DNA from: Streptomyces sannanensis
Lineage (GTDB): Bacteria > Actinomycetota > Actinomycetes > Streptomycetales > Streptomycetaceae
Length of the DNA: 64,000 bases
Assembly: GCF_039536205.1 (NCBI RefSeq)
Contig: NZ_BAAAYL010000001.1
Location: forward strand, 5,766,001 to 5,830,000
Reading direction: 5' to 3'
The translations under genes and the position numbers were made by a program. Below, piece after piece: positions 8,867-18,018 of the stretch (positions are counted from its first letter, which is position 1; each line of letters starts with the position of its first letter). Below the pieces are notes generated by a model. That model made no database searches. It was not told the DNA's origin and saw only the letters and a list, made by a program, of their open reading frames with translations.

Positions 8867-9061
8867 TCAGGAGGCGGGCACGTGTGCCGCGTGCATGGTG
8901 AATGCCGCCCACGCCTCGCGTGACACAGCGAGCGGCCGCAGTCCAATATCCTTGGAGTCCCGGACGAGGACGGCTTCCGAGGGAACGGCAACCTCGACGC
9001 AGTTGTCGCCGGAGCTGCCGCTGTAGCTGCTCTTGAACCAGGCCAGTTCGGTGGTGCTCAT
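8867..9061 (-). CDS. DUF397 small protein
   Basis: 64 residues with the DUF397 signature: WFKSSYSGSSGDNCVEVA near the start, then VRDSKD and a WAAF segment. DUF397 proteins in Streptomyces are almost always encoded next to an XRE regulator of the WhiJ type and are thought to modulate it, perhaps as a partner or antitoxin-like antagonist. Its ATG overlaps the stop of the XRE gene (ATGA), so the pair is co-translated. It lies downstream of the regulator, inside the BREX island between pglX and the helicase-nuclease gene. Its role in defence, if any, is unknown. Confidence 0.9.
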   Translation of the reverse strand: MSTTELAWFKSSYSGSSGDNCVEVAVPSEAVLVRDSKDIGLRPLAVSREAWAAFTMHAAHVPAS

Positions 9062-9909
9062 AGTGCTCCTCGCATCTGCTCCAGCAGGCTGACTGTGGCT
9101 TCGCGGCCGAGGGCCTGCGACCGCAGCTTGCCATAGCGCTGAAGCATTGCGCTCACATCCTTCGGGCCCGTGATGAGGATGCTCGACTGCTGGCCTTCGG
9201 AGTAGCCCACCCACTCGTGTTGAGGGGTCTCGGCCAGGTACATGAGGCCGTCCACACCGGCATGGTCTTCCTGGCGCAGAGGCATGACCTGGATCTCTAC
9301 GTTCCGGCGCTGCCCTTGCAGTAGCAGGTAGTCCAGAACATGGCGGGACACCTCGGCCCCACCCATATGCCGTTCGAGCAGTGCTTGTTCGATGACGAAA
9401 CTGAATGCGGTGTTCGGCCGGTTCGCGAGGAGCTGCTGCCGCTCCAGGCGGGCGCTCACCTGTCGCTCGATCTGTTCCTCGGACAGCGGTGGCAAGCGGC
9501 GGTCGAAGATCGCGCGGATGTACGGTTCGGGTTGCAAAAGCCCTGGGATCGCACGGCACTCGTACGTGTACAGGGAGACGGCATCCTCTTCGATCCCCGC
9601 CCACTTGTGGAACCACGACGCCAGCCCCGCCTTCCGCGTCAGACTCCGCGCCGCCGCCCCCAGTACCTTCGCCGCGACCACCCCCAGCGGCTCCTCCGCT
9701 CGCTCCGCCAAGTCTGCCGGCGGGAAGCGTTTGCCCTGCTCGATCTTGGCGATGTAGTGCGCCGAGTACCCCACCCGTGGTGCGAACTCCTCCTGCGTCA
9801 AACCGGCTTCGTCCCGCAGCGCTTTCAGGACCGCCCCGAAGGTCTTCAGGCTGTCCGATAGTTCCGGTTCGTTGCCGTTGCTGTTTCCGCCGCCGTGGTC
9901 AACGTTCAT
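9058..9909 (-). CDS. XRE-family regulator with DUF5753 (WhiJ-like)
   Basis: 283 residues. An N-terminal helix-turn-helix (about residues 20-75, including LTQEEFAPRVGYSAHYIAKIEQGKR) is followed by a DUF5753 ligand-like domain with the usual LPPLSEEQIERQVSARLERQ and LLLQGQRRNVEIQVMP segments. The start is ATG 9909. It is coupled to a DUF397 gene downstream and divergent from a HATPase gene. That is the classical three-part set linked to development in Streptomyces, present in many paralogues per genome. A perfect inverted repeat in the shared upstream region (9997-10014) is a plausible operator. Here it may control island genes or its own trio; the sequence does not decide. Confidence 0.9.
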   Translation of the reverse strand: MNVDHGGGNSNGNEPELSDSLKTFGAVLKALRDEAGLTQEEFAPRVGYSAHYIAKIEQGKRFPPADLAERAEEPLGVVAAKVLGAAARSLTRKAGLASWFHKWAGIEEDAVSLYTYECRAIPGLLQPEPYIRAIFDRRLPPLSEEQIERQVSARLERQQLLANRPNTAFSFVIEQALLERHMGGAEVSRHVLDYLLLQGQRRNVEIQVMPLRQEDHAGVDGLMYLAETPQHEWVGYSEGQQSSILITGPKDVSAMLQRYGKLRSQALGREATVSLLEQMRGAL

Positions 9910-9996
9910 GACACAGCCGCCCCTCCGTACGTGCCCGCACCCGCCCGACGCTCCATGGTCACGGTCAGTTACCCACCCAGTCCAGCGCGTGAACCA

Positions 9997-10014
9997 GTAC
10001 AGAGCGATCTGTAC
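9997..10014. promoter_or_regulatory. Inverted repeat GTACAG-N6-CTGTAC between XRE and HATPase genes
   Basis: Perfect 6-bp half-sites separated by agcgat, about 90 bp upstream of the XRE start and 49 bp upstream of the HATPase start. The symmetry and position fit a dimeric operator for the XRE regulator. Not proven. Confidence 0.5.
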
Positions 10015-10062
10015 CAGTGTCGTCCCTGCCGACCAGGGCCCACGCCCGGAACGCTTGGCTCC

Positions 10063-10521
10063 ATGACGCCTCCTCACGCCCAAGTGCCCGTCACCGTACG
10101 TACGTTCGCTCAGCGTTTCTCCGCCACCCGGCGCGGCGCGCGCCTCGCCCGGCTCCTGTCTGTTGAGCAAGCCGTCGGTTGGGGGATTCCACGCGGCTCG
10201 GCAGCCCTCGATTCCTTCGCTCTCGTCGTTGCCGAACTCGCCGCCAACTCTGTGCTGCACGGGTGCGTTCCGGGCCGGGACTTCGAGCTCAGGCTGCTGT
10301 TCGACTCCGGAGCCGGTGTCGTCCATGTGGAGGTGTCCGACACTCACCCCCGCCTCCCGGCAGCGAATACCACGACCGACACCGACACCGACACCGACGC
10401 GGACGGGGGCCGGGGGCTTGCCCTCGTCGACGCCCTCGCTGCACGGTGGGGTGTACGGGCCCGGGTCGGGCCCGGGAAGACCGTATGGGCGGAGTGTCCG
10501 GTGAGCTCGGCGGCTCCATGA
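10063..10521 (+). CDS. ATP-binding protein, anti-sigma-like HATPase
   Basis: 152 residues from ATG 10063. The GHKL/HATPase_c motifs are visible: VVAELAANSVLHG (N box) and GGRGLALVDALAARWGV (G box), with a short acidic Thr-Asp repeat (TDTDTDTD) between them. These small ATPases resemble RsbW/SpoIIAB anti-sigma kinases and usually neighbour WhiJ/DUF397 pairs, as here. The likely role is regulation by binding a partner protein, perhaps with Ser/Thr kinase activity. It is divergent from the XRE gene and ends 22 bp before the convergent helicase-nuclease gene. The acidic repeat is encoded by a GACACC microsatellite near 10376-10398, so its length may vary between strains. Confidence 0.85.
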   Translation: MTPPHAQVPVTVRTFAQRFSATRRGARLARLLSVEQAVGWGIPRGSAALDSFALVVAELAANSVLHGCVPGRDFELRLLFDSGAGVVHVEVSDTHPRLPAANTTTDTDTDTDADGGRGLALVDALAARWGVRARVGPGKTVWAECPVSSAAP

Positions 10522-10543
10522 CCCCGGGACGCGCCCACCGGAT

Positions 10544-13500
10544 TCAGCGCCCGCCCTTCAGTCGGATCTCCCGCGTCCACGCGTTCGTACCGCCCGACGG
10601 GGTCGTCTTGCACGCGGCGGCGTAGCACCGCCAGACCCAGGCGTTCTTCCAGCGCCGGATCTCGATCTCCGTGCCCTTGCACCGCCCGCACTTCGGCGGG
10701 CGCGCGAACGTCTCCGCGTGTTCGTGCTCCAGCAGCTTTCGTGCGAAGTACCCGCCCCGCATCGTCAGCATCACCTCACGCGTGTTGCTCTGCGAGAGCA
10801 CGTTGAGGCTGCCGAGCATGACCGTGCGCTCGTCGATCACCGCGATCTTCTGGTGCATGACGTGCATGGGGACGACAGTGTGCGCCACGGAGCGCAGGTC
10901 GGCGATGAGCGGCCGGCTGGTGTCCTTCTTCTGGAGCTGGTCCGTGTCGTCGCGTATGAAGACCGTGATCCGCACGCCCCGGCCTGCCGCCGCCCGCAGT
11001 TCGGGCAGCAGGGAGCGGATCCGGTTGGCTACCCACGGGGCCCAGAGCCACAAGGACTGCCGCGCCTGCCGGATTTCGTCGGTGAAGGTGCGGTAGAAGT
11101 CCCGTTCGTCGTCGATCTCCGTCACCTCCACGTGCCGGCTCAGCACCTCGGCGAGGGCCGTGCCGAACTCGCCCCGGAAGGGGACCGGAGCGTGCGGCGG
11201 GGTGATCAGGTGCTTGGCGTGCAGTACCCGGACCCCCGGAGTGCCGATCAGTCCCGCGAGCTGGGCCAGGGCCGTCCCCGGCCGGGCTCCGCGGACGCGT
11301 TCTCCGCCGGCGATGATGTAGAGGCGGGTCTTGACCCGGGTGACGGCGACGTTGAACAGGCGGACGCCGTTGCGTCGCCATTCGTCGGCGCCCGGCTGCC
11401 GGTGGGCGAGGGCCATCCACAGTTCACGGCTGTCGGCGCCGCCCTCCACCGTGTCGAAGATGACGACGTCGAACTCCCGGCCCTGGAACTTGTGGGCCGT
11501 ACCGACCTCGGCCAGCGGCCGCCCCGCCCCCTCGACATCCCGTAGCGCCTCCAGCGTGGCTTCGGCCTGAACGCCGTACGGCGTGACGATGCCCGCTTCC
11601 TCACCCTGCTCACGGTGCAGCTCCACCAGAGCCCGCGCGATCAGCGAACCGGCCGGCCACCACCCCTTACGGCTGCCGGTCAGGTGTGCACGGGCCAGTT
11701 CGTGCAGGCCGTCCGTGTCGATGAGGACGATCTCGGGGTCGTTTCCGGGACGCTCCCGTAACGCTTGGGCTCCGCCCCGCAGGATCCCGCCGTACGCGAG
11801 ATCGTTGGCCAGCTTCATCACGGCGGGGCCGAAGCGGTGCTGTTCGGTGAGGGTGACGCAGGCCGGGTGTGCCTGCGCGTCGGCGGGCTCGATGATTCCG
11901 CAGTGCTGGAAGACGTCGGGAAGCAGCCACCGCTTGATGTCGTCACGTTCCTGGTCCTTGAGTGCGGACGGGATGACGGGCCCCAGCTGCATGAAGTCCC
12001 CGAGCAGGACGGCGGCCCGGCTCGCCTTGCCCGTGGCGAGCAGTACCTCGGGCAGGGTCGCGGCGCCGGCCTCGTCGACGAGGACGACGTCGTACGGGCC
12101 TTCGAAGACGGCCGGGTTCGTACGGAACCTGGCCAGGGTGGTGGCGACCAGCTTGGCGGCCTTGATGATCTCGCCCTGGGCGTTGCGGGAGAGGCGTTCG
12201 TACTCCTCCTGGACCTCCTGGTACTTCTCCTCCAGCGCGGGTCGCCAGGCGCTGTCACTGATCACGTCCGGGCGCAGCCGCTCGGCCTGGGCGTGCAGGG
12301 TCGGCCAGCCCTTGAGGGTGGCCTGTTCCGTCAGATCGTGGGCCTGCTGAGCGGCGATTGCCACCTGGGCGGCTTGGTCTGCCTCCCTCCTGCACGTTTC
12401 CAGATGCCGATGGACGCCTTCCATGGCGGTGAGCTTGACCTCGGCGTCGGCTGCGAGGGCGCTGATCTGCTCGGGCGTCAACGGAATGCTGTCGGTGAGT
12501 ACCGTGATCCGGGCGTCGAGCTTCGCGATATGGGTGGTGGCCGTGGCGCGGGCCTTCCCGGCAGCTTTCCGTGCCTCGGCAGCGTCCTGCTCGGCGTCCC
12601 GTAACCGCTGCTGGAGTGTGGTGATCTTCTCGCGAAGACGCCACCTGGCCACAGCGCCCTTGGCTTCGAGTTCGGTCAACTCCCCGCTCAGAGCGCGGCG
12701 GTGTTTCTCCGATATCAGCGCGTCGGCTTCGAGGCCCTCTGCCGCCTCGCGGATCTGGACCTGCTCCGCACGCAGTTTGTCCACCTGCTGCCACTGGGCA
12801 TGTGAGGGGGCTGCCCCCCTGAGGCGGGCGTTGGCCGTCTCCGCCGCCGACAGGGCGTCTGCCAGCTGTTGCTCCACCTCGGCCTGTCGACCTTGGATGT
12901 CGTTCACCCGAGAGAGCGCCGACGCCAGGTCCTGCCCCGGCGTCCACAGCAGCTTCAGCGCAGCGAAGTACGCGGAGGGATCAAAACCGGCCAGAGCGGT
13001 GTCCAGCGCCGCCAGCTGTTCGGCACGGTTGCGGATCGCGACGAGCTCACCCTCGATCCCGCTGCGGCGATCGGCTGTCTCCGCCAAGCGTGCCTGGACC
13101 ATCAGCGGCAGCGAGATCGATGGGTCCTCGGCCACCTCCCGCAGGTGCGGCGGGCCCACGCGGACGATGTCACCGGGACCGTGTCGCTTCTCCCGCACCA
13201 CCCCGAGCAGGGCGTTGTCCACCGCGATGTTGGTCGCGGAGACCAGGAGCACCCGCTCGCCCCGGGCGATGAGGTCACCGATGGCGCGCTTGAGGACGGT
13301 GGTCTTACCGGTGCCCGGCGGCCCCCACACCAGGTGGACACCTTCGCCGAGGCAGGCCCGGTACGCGTTTGCCTGCGCAGGGTGGAATCCGGGCGGGTCC
13401 ACGTCGTGCGCCGGTACCCCACCGATGGTCCGGGCCGCCAGCGCGGCGGCCAGGGGGTGTTCGCCGAGGCCGGCGATGCCGTTGCGCAGGGCTTCGATGA

Positions 13501-13831
13501 GGAAGGTGGGCGGCTGCTTGAGCATCCACAGATGCGGGTCGGTGATCTCGGCGAACTCGGCCACGCGCAGGGTGAGCAGGGATCCGTTCTGCACTGTCTC
13601 GGAGACGGCGAAGCCGTTTGCCTCGATGCCGTCGTCGTCCGGTCCAGCCAGGCGCAGGCCATCCAGCTGGTCCGGGCCGATGTCGGAGCCGCGCAGGTCC
13701 ACCGCGTACTGACCGGGTTCACCGGTCCGGGCCGCGCGTCCGATGCGCTGCCAACGGGGCTGCCTGCCCGCGCCGCCCTCGACGGCGATCCACTCGCCGA
13801 GCGCCGTGGCGATCTCCTCGCGCCAGCCCAC
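10544..13831 (-). CDS. SF1 (Dna2/Upf1-like) helicase with coiled coil, PLD nuclease motif and zinc ribbon
   Basis: 1095 residues from a GTG preceded by a G-rich ribosome site. Walker A is GPPGTGKT (170-177). A long Ala/Glu/Arg-rich coiled-coil insertion covers roughly 270-560, then VVLVDEAGAATLPEVL (Walker B), GTAHKFQGREFDVVIFDTV and NVAVTRVKTRLYII (late SF1 helicase motifs). Near residue 990 one HKD motif (HQKIAVID....GSLN) marks a phospholipase-D-type nuclease half-site, followed by a CGRC...WRCYAAAC zinc ribbon. Helicase plus nuclease fits DNA restriction or processing of invading DNA. It lies inside the BREX-2 locus, divergent from pglY, and is not one of the six core type 2 genes. A single HKD suggests an active site formed by a dimer. 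Confidence 0.8.
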   Translation of the reverse strand: MGWREEIATALGEWIAVEGGAGRQPRWQRIGRAARTGEPGQYAVDLRGSDIGPDQLDGLRLAGPDDDGIEANGFAVSETVQNGSLLTLRVAEFAEITDPHLWMLKQPPTFLIEALRNGIAGLGEHPLAAALAARTIGGVPAHDVDPPGFHPAQANAYRACLGEGVHLVWGPPGTGKTTVLKRAIGDLIARGERVLLVSATNIAVDNALLGVVREKRHGPGDIVRVGPPHLREVAEDPSISLPLMVQARLAETADRRSGIEGELVAIRNRAEQLAALDTALAGFDPSAYFAALKLLWTPGQDLASALSRVNDIQGRQAEVEQQLADALSAAETANARLRGAAPSHAQWQQVDKLRAEQVQIREAAEGLEADALISEKHRRALSGELTELEAKGAVARWRLREKITTLQQRLRDAEQDAAEARKAAGKARATATTHIAKLDARITVLTDSIPLTPEQISALAADAEVKLTAMEGVHRHLETCRREADQAAQVAIAAQQAHDLTEQATLKGWPTLHAQAERLRPDVISDSAWRPALEEKYQEVQEEYERLSRNAQGEIIKAAKLVATTLARFRTNPAVFEGPYDVVLVDEAGAATLPEVLLATGKASRAAVLLGDFMQLGPVIPSALKDQERDDIKRWLLPDVFQHCGIIEPADAQAHPACVTLTEQHRFGPAVMKLANDLAYGGILRGGAQALRERPGNDPEIVLIDTDGLHELARAHLTGSRKGWWPAGSLIARALVELHREQGEEAGIVTPYGVQAEATLEALRDVEGAGRPLAEVGTAHKFQGREFDVVIFDTVEGGADSRELWMALAHRQPGADEWRRNGVRLFNVAVTRVKTRLYIIAGGERVRGARPGTALAQLAGLIGTPGVRVLHAKHLITPPHAPVPFRGEFGTALAEVLSRHVEVTEIDDERDFYRTFTDEIRQARQSLWLWAPWVANRIRSLLPELRAAAGRGVRITVFIRDDTDQLQKKDTSRPLIADLRSVAHTVVPMHVMHQKIAVIDERTVMLGSLNVLSQSNTREVMLTMRGGYFARKLLEHEHAETFARPPKCGRCKGTEIEIRRWKNAWVWRCYAAACKTTPSGGTNAWTREIRLKGGR

Positions 13832-13941
13832 GTAGCGCCCCCCGTCCCGCTGCCCCGATTCAGATCCGCACCCTACCCAGCCGCTCGATGTGACACACGG
13901 GAAGGGGGCAATGACCGAAGGTGTGGTCGGAAGTGGCGTGG

Positions 13942-13989
13942 ATCTTGCCACGGCCGGGTTCTCGCCACCGCTGGCCTGGCAAGATTGAG
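13942..13989 (+). promoter_or_regulatory. Divergent pglY/helicase control region: long inverted repeat plus shared motif
   Basis: ATCTTGCCA (13942-13950) and TGGCAAGAT (13977-13985) form a perfect 9-bp inverted repeat. It extends to 13 bp if one bulged C is allowed. The right arm overlaps the CTGGCAAGATTGAG motif that also precedes pglX. It lies in the 218-bp divergent intergenic region, about 60 bp before the pglY ATG. It could be an operator, a promoter element or both. Confidence 0.45.
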
Positions 13990-14049
13990 GGGCGCCGACC
14001 AGCGCACCGTTGTGACCACGCCGCCACCGACCGAGGGACTGATCGCCTG

Positions 14050-17000
14050 ATGCCTACGAGCGAGCTCTTCCTGAAGGATGTCATCGACATCAAGGAAGAC
14101 GTCCACGCGGGCGACTTCAAGATCGAGCTCTCTCAGGGATTCAGCGAGACCGACGCCCGGGTCGCCGAATACGTCGTCACCGAACAACTCCAGGGTGCCT
14201 TCCGGCATGCCCTGAGCATCGTCTCGAACGCGGTCCGGACGGGTAACTCCCACGCGGCCTACCTGCACGGCTCCTTCGGTGCCGGTAAGAGCCACTTCCT
14301 CTCCGTGCTGCATGCCGTGCTCAACAACCACCCGGCGGTCGGGACCAAGGCGCGCCTGGCGGAAGTGGCTGCCGCGCACAAGGAGTGGCTGGGGCGTAGC
14401 CGCTTCCTGATGGTCCCCTACCACCTCGTCGGCTCCACCGACCTCGACTCGGCGCTGCTGGGCGGCTATGTGCACACCGTGCGCGAGCTCCACCCCGACC
14501 AGCCTCTGCCCCCGGTCTACCGCGCCGACGCGCTGCTCGCCGACGCCCGGACCCAGCGGGAGTTCCTCGACGACGACGCGAAGTTCCTCCAGTGGCTGGG
14601 CAAGGGCGCTGCTGCCCTCGGTGCGGCGGACGGGACCCCTGTCGAAGCGGACCCCGACGACATGCCCGCCCTCGACATGGGGGAGGCCATGCCGGCGGCC
14701 GGCGGCTGGACCGGCGCGGACTTCGACCGGGCGTTCGGCGCGACCGCCGTGGACGACCCGTACCGGGAGAAGCTGGTATCCGCGCTGCTGGCCGGGCCCA
14801 TGGCTTCGTACGCGCAGGGCGTGCGCGGCGAGGCGGGGGCCTTCGTGCCGCTGGAGAACGGCCTCAAGATCATCTCGCGGCACGCGCAGTCGCTCGGCTA
14901 CACCGGTGTGGTCCTCTTCCTGGACGAGCTGGTGCTGTGGCTCCAGGCGAACATGGGCCGGCACGACTTCGTCCGGGATCAGGTGCAGCGGCTGGTCAAG
15001 CTGATCGAGTCCGCGGACAGCGGGCGCCCGGTGCCCATCGTGTCGTTCATCTCCCGCCAGCGTGACCTGTCCCAGCTCATCGGCACCGACGTGGCGGGTG
15101 CGGACGTCGAGAACCTCGAGCAGCAGATCGAGTACCTCGCCGAGCGCTTCGACGTCGTCGATCTCGAGGACAGCAACCTCGTCGAGATCATCAAGCACCG
15201 GGTGCTCGCGCCCAAGCCCGGCATGGAGTCCGTACGCGACGACGCCTTCAAGATCGTCGAGTCGTCGAACGACGAGGTGCGCCAGGTCCTGCTCGACGCG
15301 CAGGGCCGCACGGAGGCCGGCTGGGACGACTTCCGGGAGCTCTACCCGCTCTCGCCGGCCCTGCTGAACGTCCTCGTCGACCTCTCCGGTGTGCTCCAGC
15401 GCGAGCGCACCGGCCTGAAGCTGGTCCAGGAGCTGCTGCGCCGACGCCGCGACGACCTCAAGATGGGGGAGCTGATCCCGCTCGGCGACCTCTACGACGT
15501 CATCGCGGACCGCACCGGAGCGGCCTTCACGCCGAAGCTGCGCCGTGAATCGGAGATTGCGCACCGCTTCCACCAGCGGGTGCGCGACACCCTGCTGGAG
15601 AAGTACCGGTCGAAGGACGACAAGCGCTTCCAGACCGACGACCGGCTGGTCAAGACACTGCTGCTGGCCGCCCTCGCCCCCAACGTTCCGGCGCTGAGCC
15701 GCCTCACCGGAGGCCGGCTCGCAGCCCTGAACCACGGCACGATCCGCACCCGGGTCGGCGACGCCGGATCGGTGGCCGTCAAGCGCCTGCGGGACCTCCA
15801 GGTGGAGTACGACGGTGAGCTGCGCAGCGAGGGCGACAGCAGCGACCCCGTCTTCCACCTGCACCTGTCGGACCTGGACGTGGAGCCCCTGCTCGAAGAG
15901 GTGCAGGGCGTGGCCGACCAGCTGGGCTACCGCCGGCAGTGGATCAAGGATCAGCTGTGGCGGGCGCTCGGGGTCAAGGACACCCAGGCGTTCGTCTGCG
16001 AGCGGGAGATCGTCTGGCGCGGCACCAAGCGCACGGTGGAGTTCGTGTTCGGCAACGTCCGTGACCCCCACCTGCCGGACGACGAGTTCAGTCCGCAGCT
16101 GCCGGGCAACGTCCGTATCGTCTTCGACTACCCCTTCGACGAGGGCGACCACGCGCCGAGCGACGACCTCAACCGCGTCAACAAGCTGCTGCGCGCGGGG
16201 AAGAGCGAACCGGTCCTGGTCTGGCTGCCGGACTTCTTCTCCGAGCAGACGGGCCGGCAGCTCGGCCGCCTGCTGAAGATCAACTATCTGTTGGAGCGGG
16301 ACCGGCTGGAGGACCACACCGCCACCCGGCCGGCGGAAGAACGCGTCCAGATCCGCAACCAGCTCAAGGCGTCCCGGGACAGCCTCACCGAGCGCCTCAC
16401 CGAGGCCCTGCTCCAGCTGTACGGGATCAACCGTGCCGAGCCCGGCACGGTGGGCGCTCAGGTACCCGATGGCCAGCACCTGGTGTCGCTGCAGCGCGGC
16501 TTCGAGCGGACCAAGCCGGAACCGGCCGTCGGCTTCGAGCAGAACCTGTTCCTGCTAGCGGACGAGATGTACGCGGCGCGCTACCCCAAGCACCCCGACT
16601 TCGACCCGCAGCTCAAGCGCGAGGCCGTCACCCTGGGCGACCTGAAGACGACCCTGGAATGGATCACCCGGGCCATGGCGGACGGCTCGCGCCGGATCGT
16701 GGTCGACAGCCACCACCTCAAGCGGGTCCGCCGCATCGTACACGCTCTCGGCCTCGGCGAGGTCCACGACGGTCCGCTGAACGTCAGCAACGACTGGCGC
16801 CTGCGTATCAACAAGCGCGCCGCCGAGAGCCCGGACTCCGGCCAGGACCTGGCGGTGGAGACGATCCGCGGCTGGATCGCCGAGATGGGCTACGAGGGGC
16901 TGGACCGCAATGTCGCCAATCTGCTGATCGCCTCCTACGCCCTCCTCGACGACCGCACCTGGATCTACCAGACCTCCACGCTGTCCAAGGCACCGGACCT

Positions 17001-18018
17001 GGACAAGATCGGTTCCGGCTACGGGCTCCGGGCGGTCGCGCTGCCGGACGAGGAGACCTTCGGCACCGCGCTGCGACGGGCCGCGGTCATCTTCGGCAAG
17101 AGCGTGCCTCCGGTCCTGTTCGCCCGTAATGTTGCTCAGCTCTCCAGCCAGGTTCGCGAGGTCGCGGAGGAGCACCGCAAGGCCGTGGCAGGCGCCCGTG
17201 ACCTGCTGCAGAAGCATGCCGGACGACTCGGTCTGGCCGGCCCCGGCGGGGCGGAGGCGCCTCGTGTGCAGTCCCTGAAGGCCGCCGCCGATCTGATCGC
17301 GCGCGTCCTGCGTGACAGCGACCCCACACTCGTCCTCCAGGAGCTGGCCGGCGCGGCCTACGCGGTGGGCGACGACGAGATCGGGGCGGCGCTCAAGCAG
17401 GCACCCGCCGTTCGGGACGCGCTGGCGGGCGAGGACTGGCCGACGCTGCTGGACACCGTCCACGAGCTGGCGACGCGTGACGACTCCGTCGGCGACCGTG
17501 CCCGCGCGCTCGTGGACACCGTTCGGAAGGCAGCAGACCGTCATGAGTCCGCCGACGAGTCCCTGGCACCGGTGCTGGACGGCATCCAGGGCTCGGCCAT
17601 GGCCCTGATGCGCGAGGCCACCCGACTTGCGCAGGCAGCCCAGCCGGTGACCCCGCCGCCGGTCACCGTACCGCCGACCGCGGAGGACATCCGGCTCACG
17701 GATCATGGAACTCCGCCCGTTCCGTCCGACCAGCCGGCCGAGGTGGATAAGGACACCGCCCGAGGCGCACGGGACGCGGGCCCCAAGGCCCTCGACACAC
17801 CGAAGGCGGCGCAGGCCGCCCGGGCGACGTACCTTGTGGAGCCGACCCGGCTCGAAGCCGGCCTTGCCGCCACCATGGCGGACCTCAGCGCGGATCTGCG
17901 GACCTTCCTCGCAGCTCATCCCGGCGCCCGGGTTCAGGTGACCTGGCGGGTGGTGGACCAGCACTCCGGCGACTCCGCCGAGTTCACCGGCTCCGACGGT
18001 GAGGAGTCCGGGCACTGA
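14050..18018 (+). CDS. pglY: PglY, BREX-2 large P-loop ATPase
   Basis: 1322 residues from ATG 14050; an upstream frame to 13921 is open but its residues look non-coding. Walker A GSFGAGKS is at 74-81 and a hydrophobic VVLFLDELVLWL supplies a Walker B. PglY is the large ATPase of type 2 BREX, counterpart of BrxC, and is needed together with the kinase, the methylase and PglZ for phage growth limitation. The C-terminal 150 residues are Pro/Thr/Asp-rich and low in complexity before a short folded tail. The stop overlaps the pglZ ATG (TGATG). With pglZ, brxD and brxHI it forms a four-gene unit with every junction overlapping, so stoichiometry is probably set by translational coupling. Confidence 0.92.
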   Translation: MPTSELFLKDVIDIKEDVHAGDFKIELSQGFSETDARVAEYVVTEQLQGAFRHALSIVSNAVRTGNSHAAYLHGSFGAGKSHFLSVLHAVLNNHPAVGTKARLAEVAAAHKEWLGRSRFLMVPYHLVGSTDLDSALLGGYVHTVRELHPDQPLPPVYRADALLADARTQREFLDDDAKFLQWLGKGAAALGAADGTPVEADPDDMPALDMGEAMPAAGGWTGADFDRAFGATAVDDPYREKLVSALLAGPMASYAQGVRGEAGAFVPLENGLKIISRHAQSLGYTGVVLFLDELVLWLQANMGRHDFVRDQVQRLVKLIESADSGRPVPIVSFISRQRDLSQLIGTDVAGADVENLEQQIEYLAERFDVVDLEDSNLVEIIKHRVLAPKPGMESVRDDAFKIVESSNDEVRQVLLDAQGRTEAGWDDFRELYPLSPALLNVLVDLSGVLQRERTGLKLVQELLRRRRDDLKMGELIPLGDLYDVIADRTGAAFTPKLRRESEIAHRFHQRVRDTLLEKYRSKDDKRFQTDDRLVKTLLLAALAPNVPALSRLTGGRLAALNHGTIRTRVGDAGSVAVKRLRDLQVEYDGELRSEGDSSDPVFHLHLSDLDVEPLLEEVQGVADQLGYRRQWIKDQLWRALGVKDTQAFVCEREIVWRGTKRTVEFVFGNVRDPHLPDDEFSPQLPGNVRIVFDYPFDEGDHAPSDDLNRVNKLLRAGKSEPVLVWLPDFFSEQTGRQLGRLLKINYLLERDRLEDHTATRPAEERVQIRNQLKASRDSLTERLTEALLQLYGINRAEPGTVGAQVPDGQHLVSLQRGFERTKPEPAVGFEQNLFLLADEMYAARYPKHPDFDPQLKREAVTLGDLKTTLEWITRAMADGSRRIVVDSHHLKRVRRIVHALGLGEVHDGPLNVSNDWRLRINKRAAESPDSGQDLAVETIRGWIAEMGYEGLDRNVANLLIASYALLDDRTWIYQTSTLSKAPDLDKIGSGYGLRAVALPDEETFGTALRRAAVIFGKSVPPVLFARNVAQLSSQVREVAEEHRKAVAGARDLLQKHAGRLGLAGPGGAEAPRVQSLKAAADLIARVLRDSDPTLVLQELAGAAYAVGDDEIGAALKQAPAVRDALAGEDWPTLLDTVHELATRDDSVGDRARALVDTVRKAADRHESADESLAPVLDGIQGSAMALMREATRLAQAAQPVTPPPVTVPPTAEDIRLTDHGTPPVPSDQPAEVDKDTARGARDAGPKALDTPKAAQAARATYLVEPTRLEAGLAATMADLSADLRTFLAAHPGARVQVTWRVVDQHSGDSAEFTGSDGEESGH

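Noticed and set aside
13873-16479. 868-codon open frame antisense to the start of pglY
   Set aside because: It is the GC-rich mirror frame of pglY; its composition lacks the motifs and residue balance of a folded protein, while pglY has a clear P-loop and start.
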